20,466 nt of DNA from CAZGRP01 sp964527995 (lineage in GTDB: Bacteria > Zhuqueibacterota > Zhuqueibacteria > Oceanimicrobiales > CAZGRP01): assembly GCA_964527995.1 (NCBI GenBank), contig CAZGRP010000070.1:1-20466 (forward strand). The letters run 5' to 3'. How positions within the stretch are numbered: position 1 is the first letter of the stretch; the number at the start of each line of letters is the position of its first letter. This document shows, one piece after another, positions 15,301 through 20,466 of the stretch. The notes beneath the pieces are model-generated. The model did not search any database. It saw nothing but the letters and a program-made list of their open reading frames with translations, and had not been told where the DNA came from. The position numbers and the translations under genes were made by a program.

Positions 15301-15743
15301 ACGTCGCCCGAGATATTGACGAGCATGATCGGAAAGCGCGAGAAGTTGATCTCCGTGAGCACCGGCTCCTCGGCGTCTGCAGGGAGATCGGGCTTGGCGA
15401 GATCGACTTTCTCGCGCACCTTCTGCAGCGCGTCATCGATGCTGATGTCCGGGTCGAACTCGATCTGGATGTTGGAGAAGCCCTCGCTCGAAGTGGAGTT
15501 GATCTCCTTGATGTCGGCGATTTCCTTGAGCTTTTTCTCGATGGGCTGCGTCACCAGCGTCTCGATGTCGCTTGGGGCGACACCGAAATACGGCGTGGAG
15601 ACGATCACCACAGGGATGGTAATCGATGGTGACGCCTCCCGTGGCAGGGTGGCGTAGGAGATCAAACCCATGATGCTGCCAATGACGACCAGCACGAAGA
15701 TGACCGATTTATGGTCGATGGCGAAGTCTGTGATCCTCTTCAT
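12309..15743 (-). CDS. RND-family efflux pump permease (AcrB-like) with an extra membrane insertion
   Basis: A 1144-residue inner-membrane pump. It shows the RND two-fold repeat: TM1 at about 12-30, periplasmic loop, TM2-TM6 at about 335-485, second periplasmic loop at about 625-935, TM8-TM12 at about 940-1105. The TM4 motif GMLVDNAIVIVEN (394-406) keeps one proton-relay Asp (Asp398), where AcrB has two. It is about 100 residues longer than AcrB. Much of the excess is at 531-590, between TM6 and TM7, with two extra hydrophobic segments (about 532-551 and 559-585). The long Gly-rich stretch AGGGGGFADQG at 681-691 is in the second loop. The ATG start has no strong ribosome-binding site. It is the last gene of the tetR-tolC-fusion protein-RND group, 200 bases after its partner. 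Substrate is unknown; a multidrug or solvent role is inferred. Confidence 0.93.
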   Translation of the reverse strand: MKRITDFAIDHKSVIFVLVVIGSIMGLISYATLPREASPSITIPVVIVSTPYFGVAPSDIETLVTQPIEKKLKEIADIKEINSTSSEGFSNIQIEFDPDISIDDALQKVREKVDLAKPDLPADAEEPVLTEINFSRFPIMLVNISGDVGLERLKKIAEDFEDRFEAIPGVLDVTIAGALEREVKVDVDPERLEHYDVAFRDVIDAIRKENLNVPGGSIDIGKLSYLVRVPGEFEKVRPIEKLVIKTRQGKPIYVRDVADVVFGFKERTSLARQDGKDVITLSVQKRAGENLIRISDQIKSVIAEVQPTLPPGTSVSVLSDQSKDIRRLVNELENNILSGLILVIAVLFAFLGFRTSLFVAIAIPLSMLLSFIVIQALGMTLNMVVLFSLILALGMLVDNAIVIVENIYRHREEGFGPNIGARRGTHEVSAAVTASTVTTLCAFAPMLFWPGIVGEFMKYLPLTLIITLTMSLLVAVAINPVFCASFLRARKPENHRPKKQSPLERVLQRYERLLRWALHKEANVRSSFLRNWGGIIAFHVGVALAILGVLLRMEGSQRFGGMVMGLGILLVVVPFAVHTVELLVRLVAGRWLRRNLLLTENRAKLVWGMLILLVFITASYGVLGRGVEFFPDIDPDRVYIDVTAPTGTRLEETDRIARQIESVLPRNHPNIETYTVNVGVAGGGGGFADQGPSASASNHARITVDFVDRKHRVESTKKTMRYLRALIDRIPGATIEVVKPRNGPQTGPPIQIEVAGDNYNVLGDLARKIRYAIRDIPGLVDLKDNFDKGKPELRVHIDREKAALLGLDTQKVANTIRTAIYGTEASKYRVDEDEYDITVRLNEASRKSIDGLQQLVIFHEGDQIPLVSIADLEVASGFTAIHRKDLKRVITITANAEGRLANDVLKDVQARLANVPLPSGYTVDYAGQKEEQTESRNFLSRAFVVALFLIFLVLVYEFNSVLLPVIILVTVPFSMIGVLFGLIVTRLPFGIIMTGIGVISLAGVVVNNAIVLLDYTKQLRERGLTKEEAIVKAGKTRLRPVVLTAITTILGLIPLTIGINFDFFSFSLEIGGESSQWWGPMGVAVIFGLTISTFLTLVFVPSVYDVLDDLALWFRSRFQFAEAEPETDPTLQAEEVNLVKDESA

Positions 15744-15943
15744 CGAGAATATCCGTGGGTAGGTGGTTTCTTGCTCAATGTTGGTATTGGGTACCAGGTA
15801 TCAAGTAAGTGTCTCGTATCAGACTGGATCCGGTGGCAGCTGTCTTCCGTTGGGCCGGAAGCACCACGGTTGTCGCCGGGCGCCGCCTCCCGCAATCGAA
15901 AATCCGCAATCCGCAACCCGACGCCCCGCACTTCTCACTCATC
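15744..15943. other. 200-bp intergenic tract with short degenerate repeats inside the efflux operon
   Basis: No gene is seen. The part near the RND start contains imperfect units around GGTATTGGGTACCAGGTATC. The part near the fusion-protein stop contains AATCCGCAATCCGCAACCCG (15901-15920), similar to the 55-bp repeat at the gap (AATCCGCAACCGCC). These look like short non-coding dispersed repeats. No clear promoter or terminator was found. Confidence 0.5.
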
Positions 15944-17011
15944 CTATCGTTTTTCCCGGAGCACCCGAATCCTCTCGCCGTTGGTGAGATCGCGGTGCCC
16001 GACGACGATCAGTTGCTCCCCCGGCGCCACCCCTGACAGCAGAACGACCTGGTCGCCCTCGGCCGGCCCGGTTCGGACAATCCGTTTTTCGGCGATTTCG
16101 CCCTTGGCCACGAAGACGGCCGATTCCCCCTCCCGTTCGATGACGGCATCGCGCGGCACCACGAGGACCTTCTGCCAGCGCCGCTTGAGGATCTTCAACC
16201 GGGCCAACATTTCCGGTTTGATGAGGTGGTCGAGATTGCTGAGCTCGACCTCGACTGGGAAGGTACGGTTGCGCGGATCGATACTGGCACCGATGAATCG
16301 GATGCGGCCGACGAAAGCCGTATCCGGGTAGACATCGAACGTGACGATGGCAGAGGCCCCCTTGCGCAAATGAGGAACGTAGCGCTCGGGTATGCCGGCC
16401 TCGACCTTCACGGTATCGACGTCCACGACGGTGAACAGCGGCTTGCCAGGCGCGACAAATTCACCGCGTTCGGCCAGCCGCGTATCGACCAGCCCCGTGA
16501 TGGGACTGCGAATCTCTGTTCTGGCGAGACGGGCGCGGAGTTGATCCAAACGGGCTTTGGCCATGTCGCGGTTGTACTTGGCGTTCAGGTATTGCTGCTC
16601 CGAAATCGATTTGTCGGCGTAGAGATTCTCCTGCCGGATGGCTGTGGCCTCGGCCAGCTTGTATGCGGCCTCAGCCTCGTGAAAGCTGGCGGTGAGCAGC
16701 TCGCTGCGCAGGCGTACGACCACCTGCCCTGCCTTCACCGCACCACCGCGGTCGCGCAGAAATGCTTCGATCACGCCGGCCTCCTCGGCGCTTACGGTCG
16801 CTTGGGCCCCCGCCTTCACGGTCCCCGAGACGCGTATGTACTCCTCGAAAGATCGCGGCAGCAGTTCCATCACTTCGACGTTGGCTACCCGGACGTGCGT
16901 ACCATCCGTGCCGTCGGTGCCGTTGGTGGCTGCCTTCTCTCCCCGGCCGCAGGAGACAGCCAGAAAGGCGACAGACAGTGCTGACACAAGAGTCAATTTC
17001 CCGATCCGCAT
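15944..17011 (-). CDS. RND membrane-fusion (periplasmic adaptor) lipoprotein
   Basis: A 355-residue AcrA/HlyD-like adaptor. The signal peptide (1-20) ends in lipobox AVSC, with Cys21 the likely lipidated residue. A short TDG-repeat linker (31-37) follows. The barrel-sandwich (lipoyl) halves lie at about 65-100 and 167-195, with the alpha-helical hairpin between them (about 103-165), ARTEIRSPITGLVDTRL marking the return. The beta-barrel and membrane-proximal domains occupy 200-345. Adaptors of this kind link the RND permease to the TolC channel. The ATG at 17011 is preferred over an upstream TTG at 17041: it has GAGGAAAG before it and makes the lipobox terminal. It starts only 10 bases after the tolC-like stop, whose TGA lies next to this ribosome-binding site, so translation is probably coupled. 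Confidence 0.92.
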   Translation of the reverse strand: MRIGKLTLVSALSVAFLAVSCGRGEKAATNGTDGTDGTHVRVANVEVMELLPRSFEEYIRVSGTVKAGAQATVSAEEAGVIEAFLRDRGGAVKAGQVVVRLRSELLTASFHEAEAAYKLAEATAIRQENLYADKSISEQQYLNAKYNRDMAKARLDQLRARLARTEIRSPITGLVDTRLAERGEFVAPGKPLFTVVDVDTVKVEAGIPERYVPHLRKGASAIVTFDVYPDTAFVGRIRFIGASIDPRNRTFPVEVELSNLDHLIKPEMLARLKILKRRWQKVLVVPRDAVIEREGESAVFVAKGEIAEKRIVRTGPAEGDQVVLLSGVAPGEQLIVVGHRDLTNGERIRVLREKR

Positions 17012-17021
17012 CACGCTTTCC

Positions 17022-18398
17022 TCATCTGCTCTGTTCAACAATCGGTTGGCCTATGGCCCGTTCCAGTTGCGCCAGGGCCAATTCGTAGTTGAATACCGTT
17101 TGCGCATAGTTGCGCTGCGCCAGGTTGAGAGCCAGGCGGGCATCGCCGACTTCGAGTTGGGTGGCGGCCCCCTCTCGATACCGCACCTCAGCGATCTCAA
17201 GCGCCCGTCTCGCCTGACGGATATTGTTTTCCTGGGCGATCAAGCTCTGCTCGGTCTGCCGGATGGTCAACAGGATCGATTTCACCTCCAGGGAGACGGC
17301 ATCGCGGAGTTGGTCGTACTGGCGCTGAGCTTTGGTGTAGTTGACTTTCGCCTGCTGCACCAGGGAAGAAATCCGAAAACCATCGAAGACAGGGAACTGT
17401 AGCCGCACCGTGGCACTGAGCGTGGTCACGAATCCGGTCCCCGTGTCGAAGCGGTTGGATTGCGCCTGCGATTGCAAGTTTCCGGAGAGGTAGAGTTGCG
17501 GGTAGCGATCCGCCGCCACCAGGCCGATATTCTGCTTCAGCATACGCAGCTGGAACTGCATCTGCTGCAGTTCGGGCCGGCGCTGCAGGGCCAGGTTGCG
17601 CACCTCTTCATAACTGGGCAACGACCGAGGTCTGTAAGCAAGGTCGCCAACCAGCTCGATCTTGCGATCGAGGGGGACAACGAGCAGGTTCTTCAGATTG
17701 TTCTTGGCCACCTCGAAGTTGTTTTCCGCCTGCAGCACGACAGGCAGAGTGTTGGCATAGTCGACCCACGCCCGCAGCGTGTCGAACTCCGATACCTGCC
17801 CCTGAGCGAAGAGCTTGCGCGTGTTGCGCAGGTGCGCCTCGGCTTGTTCCATGGACTGGCGGTTGATCTCCACCATCTCGCGCGCCAGCAGTGACCGATA
17901 AAATGCTTCTTTCACGTTGCGTTGCACGTCCTGTTCCGCCGCTTCGTAGCCCCATTGGGTAAACTGGCTGAAAAGACGGGATATCTTGATGGCCTTGCCG
18001 ACCTTACCAGCCAGATAGAGCGGCTGCTCCAGCGTCAAGCCAGCAACGTAGGAGTTTTTCGAACCGATTGTGATCGGTCGCAAAGGGGCTTGTTCGATGC
18101 TGCCGACACTATCAAGGGCCGCGAAGTTGGGGAAAAAGATGACGGGCCGGCGGATGTTGCGGGTGTAGAGCCCCTGGACGCGGATCTGCGGCAGGGCCCC
18201 GGCCCATGCCTCGCGGACCCGGGCGTCGGCGCCGCGAAGGTCTTCGCGGGCCATCTGCACGGTACGGTTGTTCTCAAGGGCGATTCGTAGCGCCGTGCGC
18301 AAATCGAGACGGAGCACCTTGCCGTCCGTCTGCGCCTGAAGCACGCTGATCATCGCAAAAAGAAATGCGGCCGTGGCAAACTGCTTCCGCAATCTCAT
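17022..18398 (-). CDS. TolC-like outer-membrane efflux protein
   Basis: A 458-residue OEP-family protein. A Sec signal peptide (about 1-22, ending VLQA before QTDG) precedes two repeated helical OEP domains rich in Gln, Ala and Leu. Features such as LDLRTALRIALENN near the N-terminus and YREGAATQLEVGDARLALN near the C-terminus are typical. It forms the trimeric outer-membrane channel and periplasmic tunnel of a tripartite pump. The ATG at 18398 is chosen over an upstream frame start at 18437 because AAGGAG precedes it by about 7 bases and the signal peptide then begins the protein. It lies 52 bases after tetR and 10 bases before the adaptor gene, so it is the first structural gene of the operon. 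Confidence 0.92.
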   Translation of the reverse strand: MRLRKQFATAAFLFAMISVLQAQTDGKVLRLDLRTALRIALENNRTVQMAREDLRGADARVREAWAGALPQIRVQGLYTRNIRRPVIFFPNFAALDSVGSIEQAPLRPITIGSKNSYVAGLTLEQPLYLAGKVGKAIKISRLFSQFTQWGYEAAEQDVQRNVKEAFYRSLLAREMVEINRQSMEQAEAHLRNTRKLFAQGQVSEFDTLRAWVDYANTLPVVLQAENNFEVAKNNLKNLLVVPLDRKIELVGDLAYRPRSLPSYEEVRNLALQRRPELQQMQFQLRMLKQNIGLVAADRYPQLYLSGNLQSQAQSNRFDTGTGFVTTLSATVRLQFPVFDGFRISSLVQQAKVNYTKAQRQYDQLRDAVSLEVKSILLTIRQTEQSLIAQENNIRQARRALEIAEVRYREGAATQLEVGDARLALNLAQRNYAQTVFNYELALAQLERAIGQPIVEQSR

Positions 18399-18450
18399 GA
18401 ACGACTCCTTGTTTTCCGTCCAGTAGTCGGATGCCACCTAGACTTGCGTC

Positions 18451-19098
18451 TCATTGGTTCGAATTCCCTGACCCGGATTTCACCGCCACGCCGTGCAGGA
18501 AAAGGTCGAGGATCGTTTCGGTGAGGTCCTTGCTGACGGGCTGGCGGCACTCGACCAGGGCGCAGAAAAGGAAAGTACGCAGCAGGCCGAGCAAGGCGTT
18601 GGCCATTGTCTCCGCGTCAACCGGCCGCAGCACGCCGGCGGCGACACCCTCCGACAGCAGACCCGCCAGATATGCGGTCTGCTCCTCGCCCTTCTGCAGA
18701 ATGGCCTCCTTGATATCGTTGCTCAACTGGCCGGTGATCTTGCTCCGTTCGGCGATGAGGATGTTGTAGAAGTTGCGATTCTCGTTGAAATAGTCCACGG
18801 CGGCACGGACATACGCTCGCAGCTTCTCCAGGCAGCCCTCAACCGCATCAGTGGCGGCGATGACCGCAGACTGGTAGCGATCAAAACTGTCTTCGAAAGT
18901 GGAAAGGAAAAGCGTTTCCTTGTTTTCGAAGTAATTGTACAAGGTCCCTTTGCCAAACTCGGCCAGTTCGGCGATTTCGTCGAGCGTGGCATGCTCGAAG
19001 CCTCGAGTGGCAAACACCTGACGCGCCGCGTTGATGATCTCTTGCCGGCGCATCAGTTTTTCTCTCTCTTTGCGGGATAGGGAAGGGACGGGCTCCAT
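18451..19098 (-). CDS. TetR/AcrR-family transcriptional regulator
   Basis: A 215-residue regulator. The N-terminal helix-turn-helix covers about 18-65, with ATLDEIAELAEFGKGTLYNYF (about 37-57) as the recognition region and ENKETLF beyond it. The rest is an all-helical ligand and dimer domain. It is first of four co-directional genes with the tolC-like channel, the adaptor and the RND permease, so it probably represses the pump and itself until an exported compound binds. A palindrome 36-67 bases upstream of its start overlaps a candidate promoter (19134-19195), which fits autoregulation. The ATG at 19098 is used. A later ATG at residue 16 would still keep the DNA-binding domain. Confidence 0.9.
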   Translation of the reverse strand: MEPVPSLSRKEREKLMRRQEIINAARQVFATRGFEHATLDEIAELAEFGKGTLYNYFENKETLFLSTFEDSFDRYQSAVIAATDAVEGCLEKLRAYVRAAVDYFNENRNFYNILIAERSKITGQLSNDIKEAILQKGEEQTAYLAGLLSEGVAAGVLRPVDAETMANALLGLLRTFLFCALVECRQPVSKDLTETILDLFLHGVAVKSGSGNSNQ

Positions 19099-19133
19099 GG
19101 GTACTTCACCGCTCGTTGGTCATCATCTGGCTT

Positions 19134-19165
19134 GCAGGTCAGAAAGTGACTCACTGGTCACCTGC
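19134..19165. promoter_or_regulatory. candidate TetR operator palindrome
   Basis: GCAGGT (19134-19139) and ACCTGC (19160-19165) are perfect inverted arms. Near the centre is the 11-bp palindrome AGTGACTCACT (19145-19155), and a further GTGAC/GTCAC pair (19146-19150 / 19156-19160 region) overlaps it. The site is upstream of tetR, where TetR-family proteins usually bind. The inner and outer symmetry centres differ by half a base, so the exact operator limits are uncertain. Confidence 0.5.
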
Positions 19166-19166
19166 G

Positions 19167-19195
19167 AAACTAAGATGTTCTTCGAAAAAATGCAA
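19167..19195 (-). promoter_or_regulatory. candidate promoter of the tetR-efflux operon
   Basis: On the minus strand TTGCAT (19195-19190) and TAGTTT (19172-19167) are 17 bases apart. Each matches the sigma-70 consensus at about 3 of 6 positions, so the boxes are weak but the spacing is ideal. Transcription would begin inside the palindrome at 19134-19165, so a bound regulator would block it. Confidence 0.35.
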
Positions 19196-19411
19196 GCTTT
19201 GTTTCAGTGGCGAGCAAAAAATTTGTCGGGTTGCCGGCTGTCGGCCCTCTGTCGCACGCCGAGTGGCATAGCCAGGCAGCCCGCTGCACGGACAAGGTAC
19301 GGAACAAAGAGGAACAGCGAAAAAATCCCTCACCCGATGGAGGGTTCGCGGTGCGACGGCCAGCGCCCGACAACAGCCACGCGCGGTCGACATCGTGGCG
19401 TAATGTAGCTC
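19196..19411. other. intergenic stretch without recognised features
   Basis: Between the two divergent promoter candidates I see no gene, terminator or repeat that I can support. CCCTC/GAGGG near 19330-19347 could form a 5-bp hairpin only. Long minus-strand frames here lack protein-like composition. Confidence 0.5.
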
Positions 19412-19440
19412 TTGCATGAGACGGAACATGTCCGTATACT
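19412..19440 (+). promoter_or_regulatory. candidate promoter of the alpha/beta hydrolase gene
   Basis: TTGCAT (19412-19417) and TATACT (19435-19440) are 17 bases apart; the -10 matches consensus at 5 of 6 positions, the -35 at 3 of 6. The implied transcript has a leader of about 120 bases before the ATG at 19570. Confidence 0.4.
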
Positions 19441-19569
19441 TTCTGATGCGAAGAGCCTCTGCGTCTCGATCGGTTGCACGCTTCGGCGAGGCCTTGCGGC
19501 CGGCTTGTCGTGCGAGGTCTCCCCTTCAGACCACGAATTCGAGGATCTCCAGTTGCTTCGAGGAAGAAA

Positions 19570-20466
19570 ATGTTCTGGCTTCTACTCTTTGTCCCGATTC
19601 TGCTGGTCGTTGCCACTTTCGTTGCTGGCATGAGCTGGTACATCGCTCATTCCACCCTGCAGCCGCCTCGGAGGCGGACAACAAACAGTCCCGAGGAGTT
19701 CGGCCTGCCGCACGAGGACGTCACCATCGATGACACCGGGCCGAGTTTGCGGGGCTGGTTCGTTCCGGCGGCGTCGGAAGGCAAGCGCCCGGCAGTGGTT
19801 CTCATTCACGGCTGGGGCGCCAGCGCCGAGCAGCTTTTGCCCGTCGCCCAGGTCCTCTACGACGCGGGTTTTCATGCCCTGCTCATCAGCGTTCGCGGCC
19901 ACGGCGAAAGTGACGCGGCGCAGTTTGTTTCGATCTCCCGCTACGCCGACGATATTCGCCGGGCTGTGGACGCTGTCGTGCGGCGACACGATGTGGACAG
20001 CGATCGAATCGGGCTTCTCGGCCACTCCATGGGCGCGGCTGCGGCGTTGCTCGAGGCCTCCGGGGATCAACGCGTGAAAGCGGTCGCCAGCAGCGCCGGT
20101 TTTGCAGACTTCAATGATCTCACCAGCCAGTTGCTGAAGTGGCGAAAGCTACCCAACTTCCCGTTCCGCTGGCTGATTCAACGCTTCTGGATGAAGTACA
20201 CTGGCGTCAACATGATCGAGGTCAATCCGGTCGAGGCAATCCGGCGGGTCGCTTGTCCAGTGCTCCTTCTTCACGGCGATCTTGACCACCTTGTGCCACC
20301 CGACCAGCTCGAGAAACTGCACGCCCACGGCTCACCCGCCAATCTGCGTAGGGTGCTCGTCCCCGGCCGGGATCACCACGATGTCTTCCAGTCAGAACTG
20401 TTCAAGCGCGAGGTGGTGCGGTTCTTCCGGGAAGTGCTCGAGCAGCGAAGGGTGGCGACGGAGTAG
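19570..20466 (+). CDS. membrane-anchored alpha/beta hydrolase
   Basis: A 298-residue protein with an uncleaved-type N-terminal hydrophobic helix (about 2-22), so the enzyme is probably tethered to the inner membrane. The alpha/beta-hydrolase fold follows: oxyanion segment HGWG (80-83), nucleophile elbow GHSMG with Ser153, acid Asp239 in HGDLDHLVP, and catalytic His269 or His270 in GRDHHDVF. It resembles the BAAT/YqiA/DUF-type peptidase-S9-like esterases; substrate is unknown. The frame is open from 19474, but ATG 19570 is chosen because GAGGAAG lies just upstream. The gene is divergent from tetR, about 470 bases away. Its TAG is the last codon of the window, so it is complete. Confidence 0.88.
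   Translation: MFWLLLFVPILLVVATFVAGMSWYIAHSTLQPPRRRTTNSPEEFGLPHEDVTIDDTGPSLRGWFVPAASEGKRPAVVLIHGWGASAEQLLPVAQVLYDAGFHALLISVRGHGESDAAQFVSISRYADDIRRAVDAVVRRHDVDSDRIGLLGHSMGAAAALLEASGDQRVKAVASSAGFADFNDLTSQLLKWRKLPNFPFRWLIQRFWMKYTGVNMIEVNPVEAIRRVACPVLLLHGDLDHLVPPDQLEKLHAHGSPANLRRVLVPGRDHHDVFQSELFKREVVRFFREVLEQRRVATE

Noticed and set aside
12690..15632. Two long plus-strand frames (583 and 388 codons) opposite the RND gene
   Set aside because: Antisense to a clear RND permease; Asp/His/Gln-rich text without motifs or plausible starts.
19170..19643. 157-codon minus-strand frame between tetR and the hydrolase
   Set aside because: It overlaps the candidate promoters and the hydrolase start, has no ribosome-binding site that I can see, and no protein-like features.

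Overview
The window looks like a scaffold from an uncultured, GC-rich, diderm (Gram-negative-type) bacterium. The envelope genes support this: two predicted lipoproteins with lipoboxes, a TolC-type outer-membrane channel and an RND pump. A run of exactly 100 Ns flanked by two identical 55-bp copies points to a scaffolded short-read, probably metagenomic, assembly. I cannot assign a phylum from the sequence. Most genes have clear GGAGG-type ribosome-binding sites. I saw no tRNA, rRNA, CRISPR array, phage gene or intact insertion sequence.

Layout. Positions 1-315 hold at most the edge of a minus-strand gene. Then comes a TolB-like six-repeat beta-propeller lipoprotein (+, 316-1254). Convergent to it is the most striking gene, 1320-4748 (-): one uninterrupted 1142-residue frame joining a complete molybdenum/tungsten bis-pterin oxidoreductase (4Fe-4S plus a candidate Cys metal ligand) to a complete NifS/IscS-type cysteine desulfurase. 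Its leader (4771-4848) has nested inverted repeats, and upstream lies an ArfB/YaeJ-type ribosome-rescue hydrolase (4921-5349, -). The assembly gap follows. Next is a SulP anion transporter with STAS and cyclic-nucleotide-binding domains (+, 5789-8008), then a 133-bp MITE-like palindromic element (8100-8232).

From 12154 down to 8281 (-) lie an aminoacyl-histidine dipeptidase (PepD), a small doubtful ORF, a class I methyltransferase and a secreted amidohydrolase. From 19098 down to 12309 (-) is a full multidrug-type efflux operon: TetR regulator, TolC-like channel, lipoprotein membrane-fusion protein and RND permease. A palindromic candidate operator overlaps its candidate promoter. A divergent alpha/beta hydrolase with a membrane anchor (19570-20466, +) closes the window.

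How the genes work together. The efflux set is a self-contained tripartite pump with its own likely autorepressor. The fusion protein suggests that cysteine-derived persulfide sulfur is delivered in cis to a Mo/W enzyme, either to sulfurate the metal centre (the job IscS and FdhD do separately for formate dehydrogenase) or to feed its Fe-S cluster or a sulfur-based reaction. No partner electron-transfer subunit or cofactor-biosynthesis gene is nearby, so substrate and redox partner are unknown. The remaining genes are ordinary and show no obvious shared pathway.
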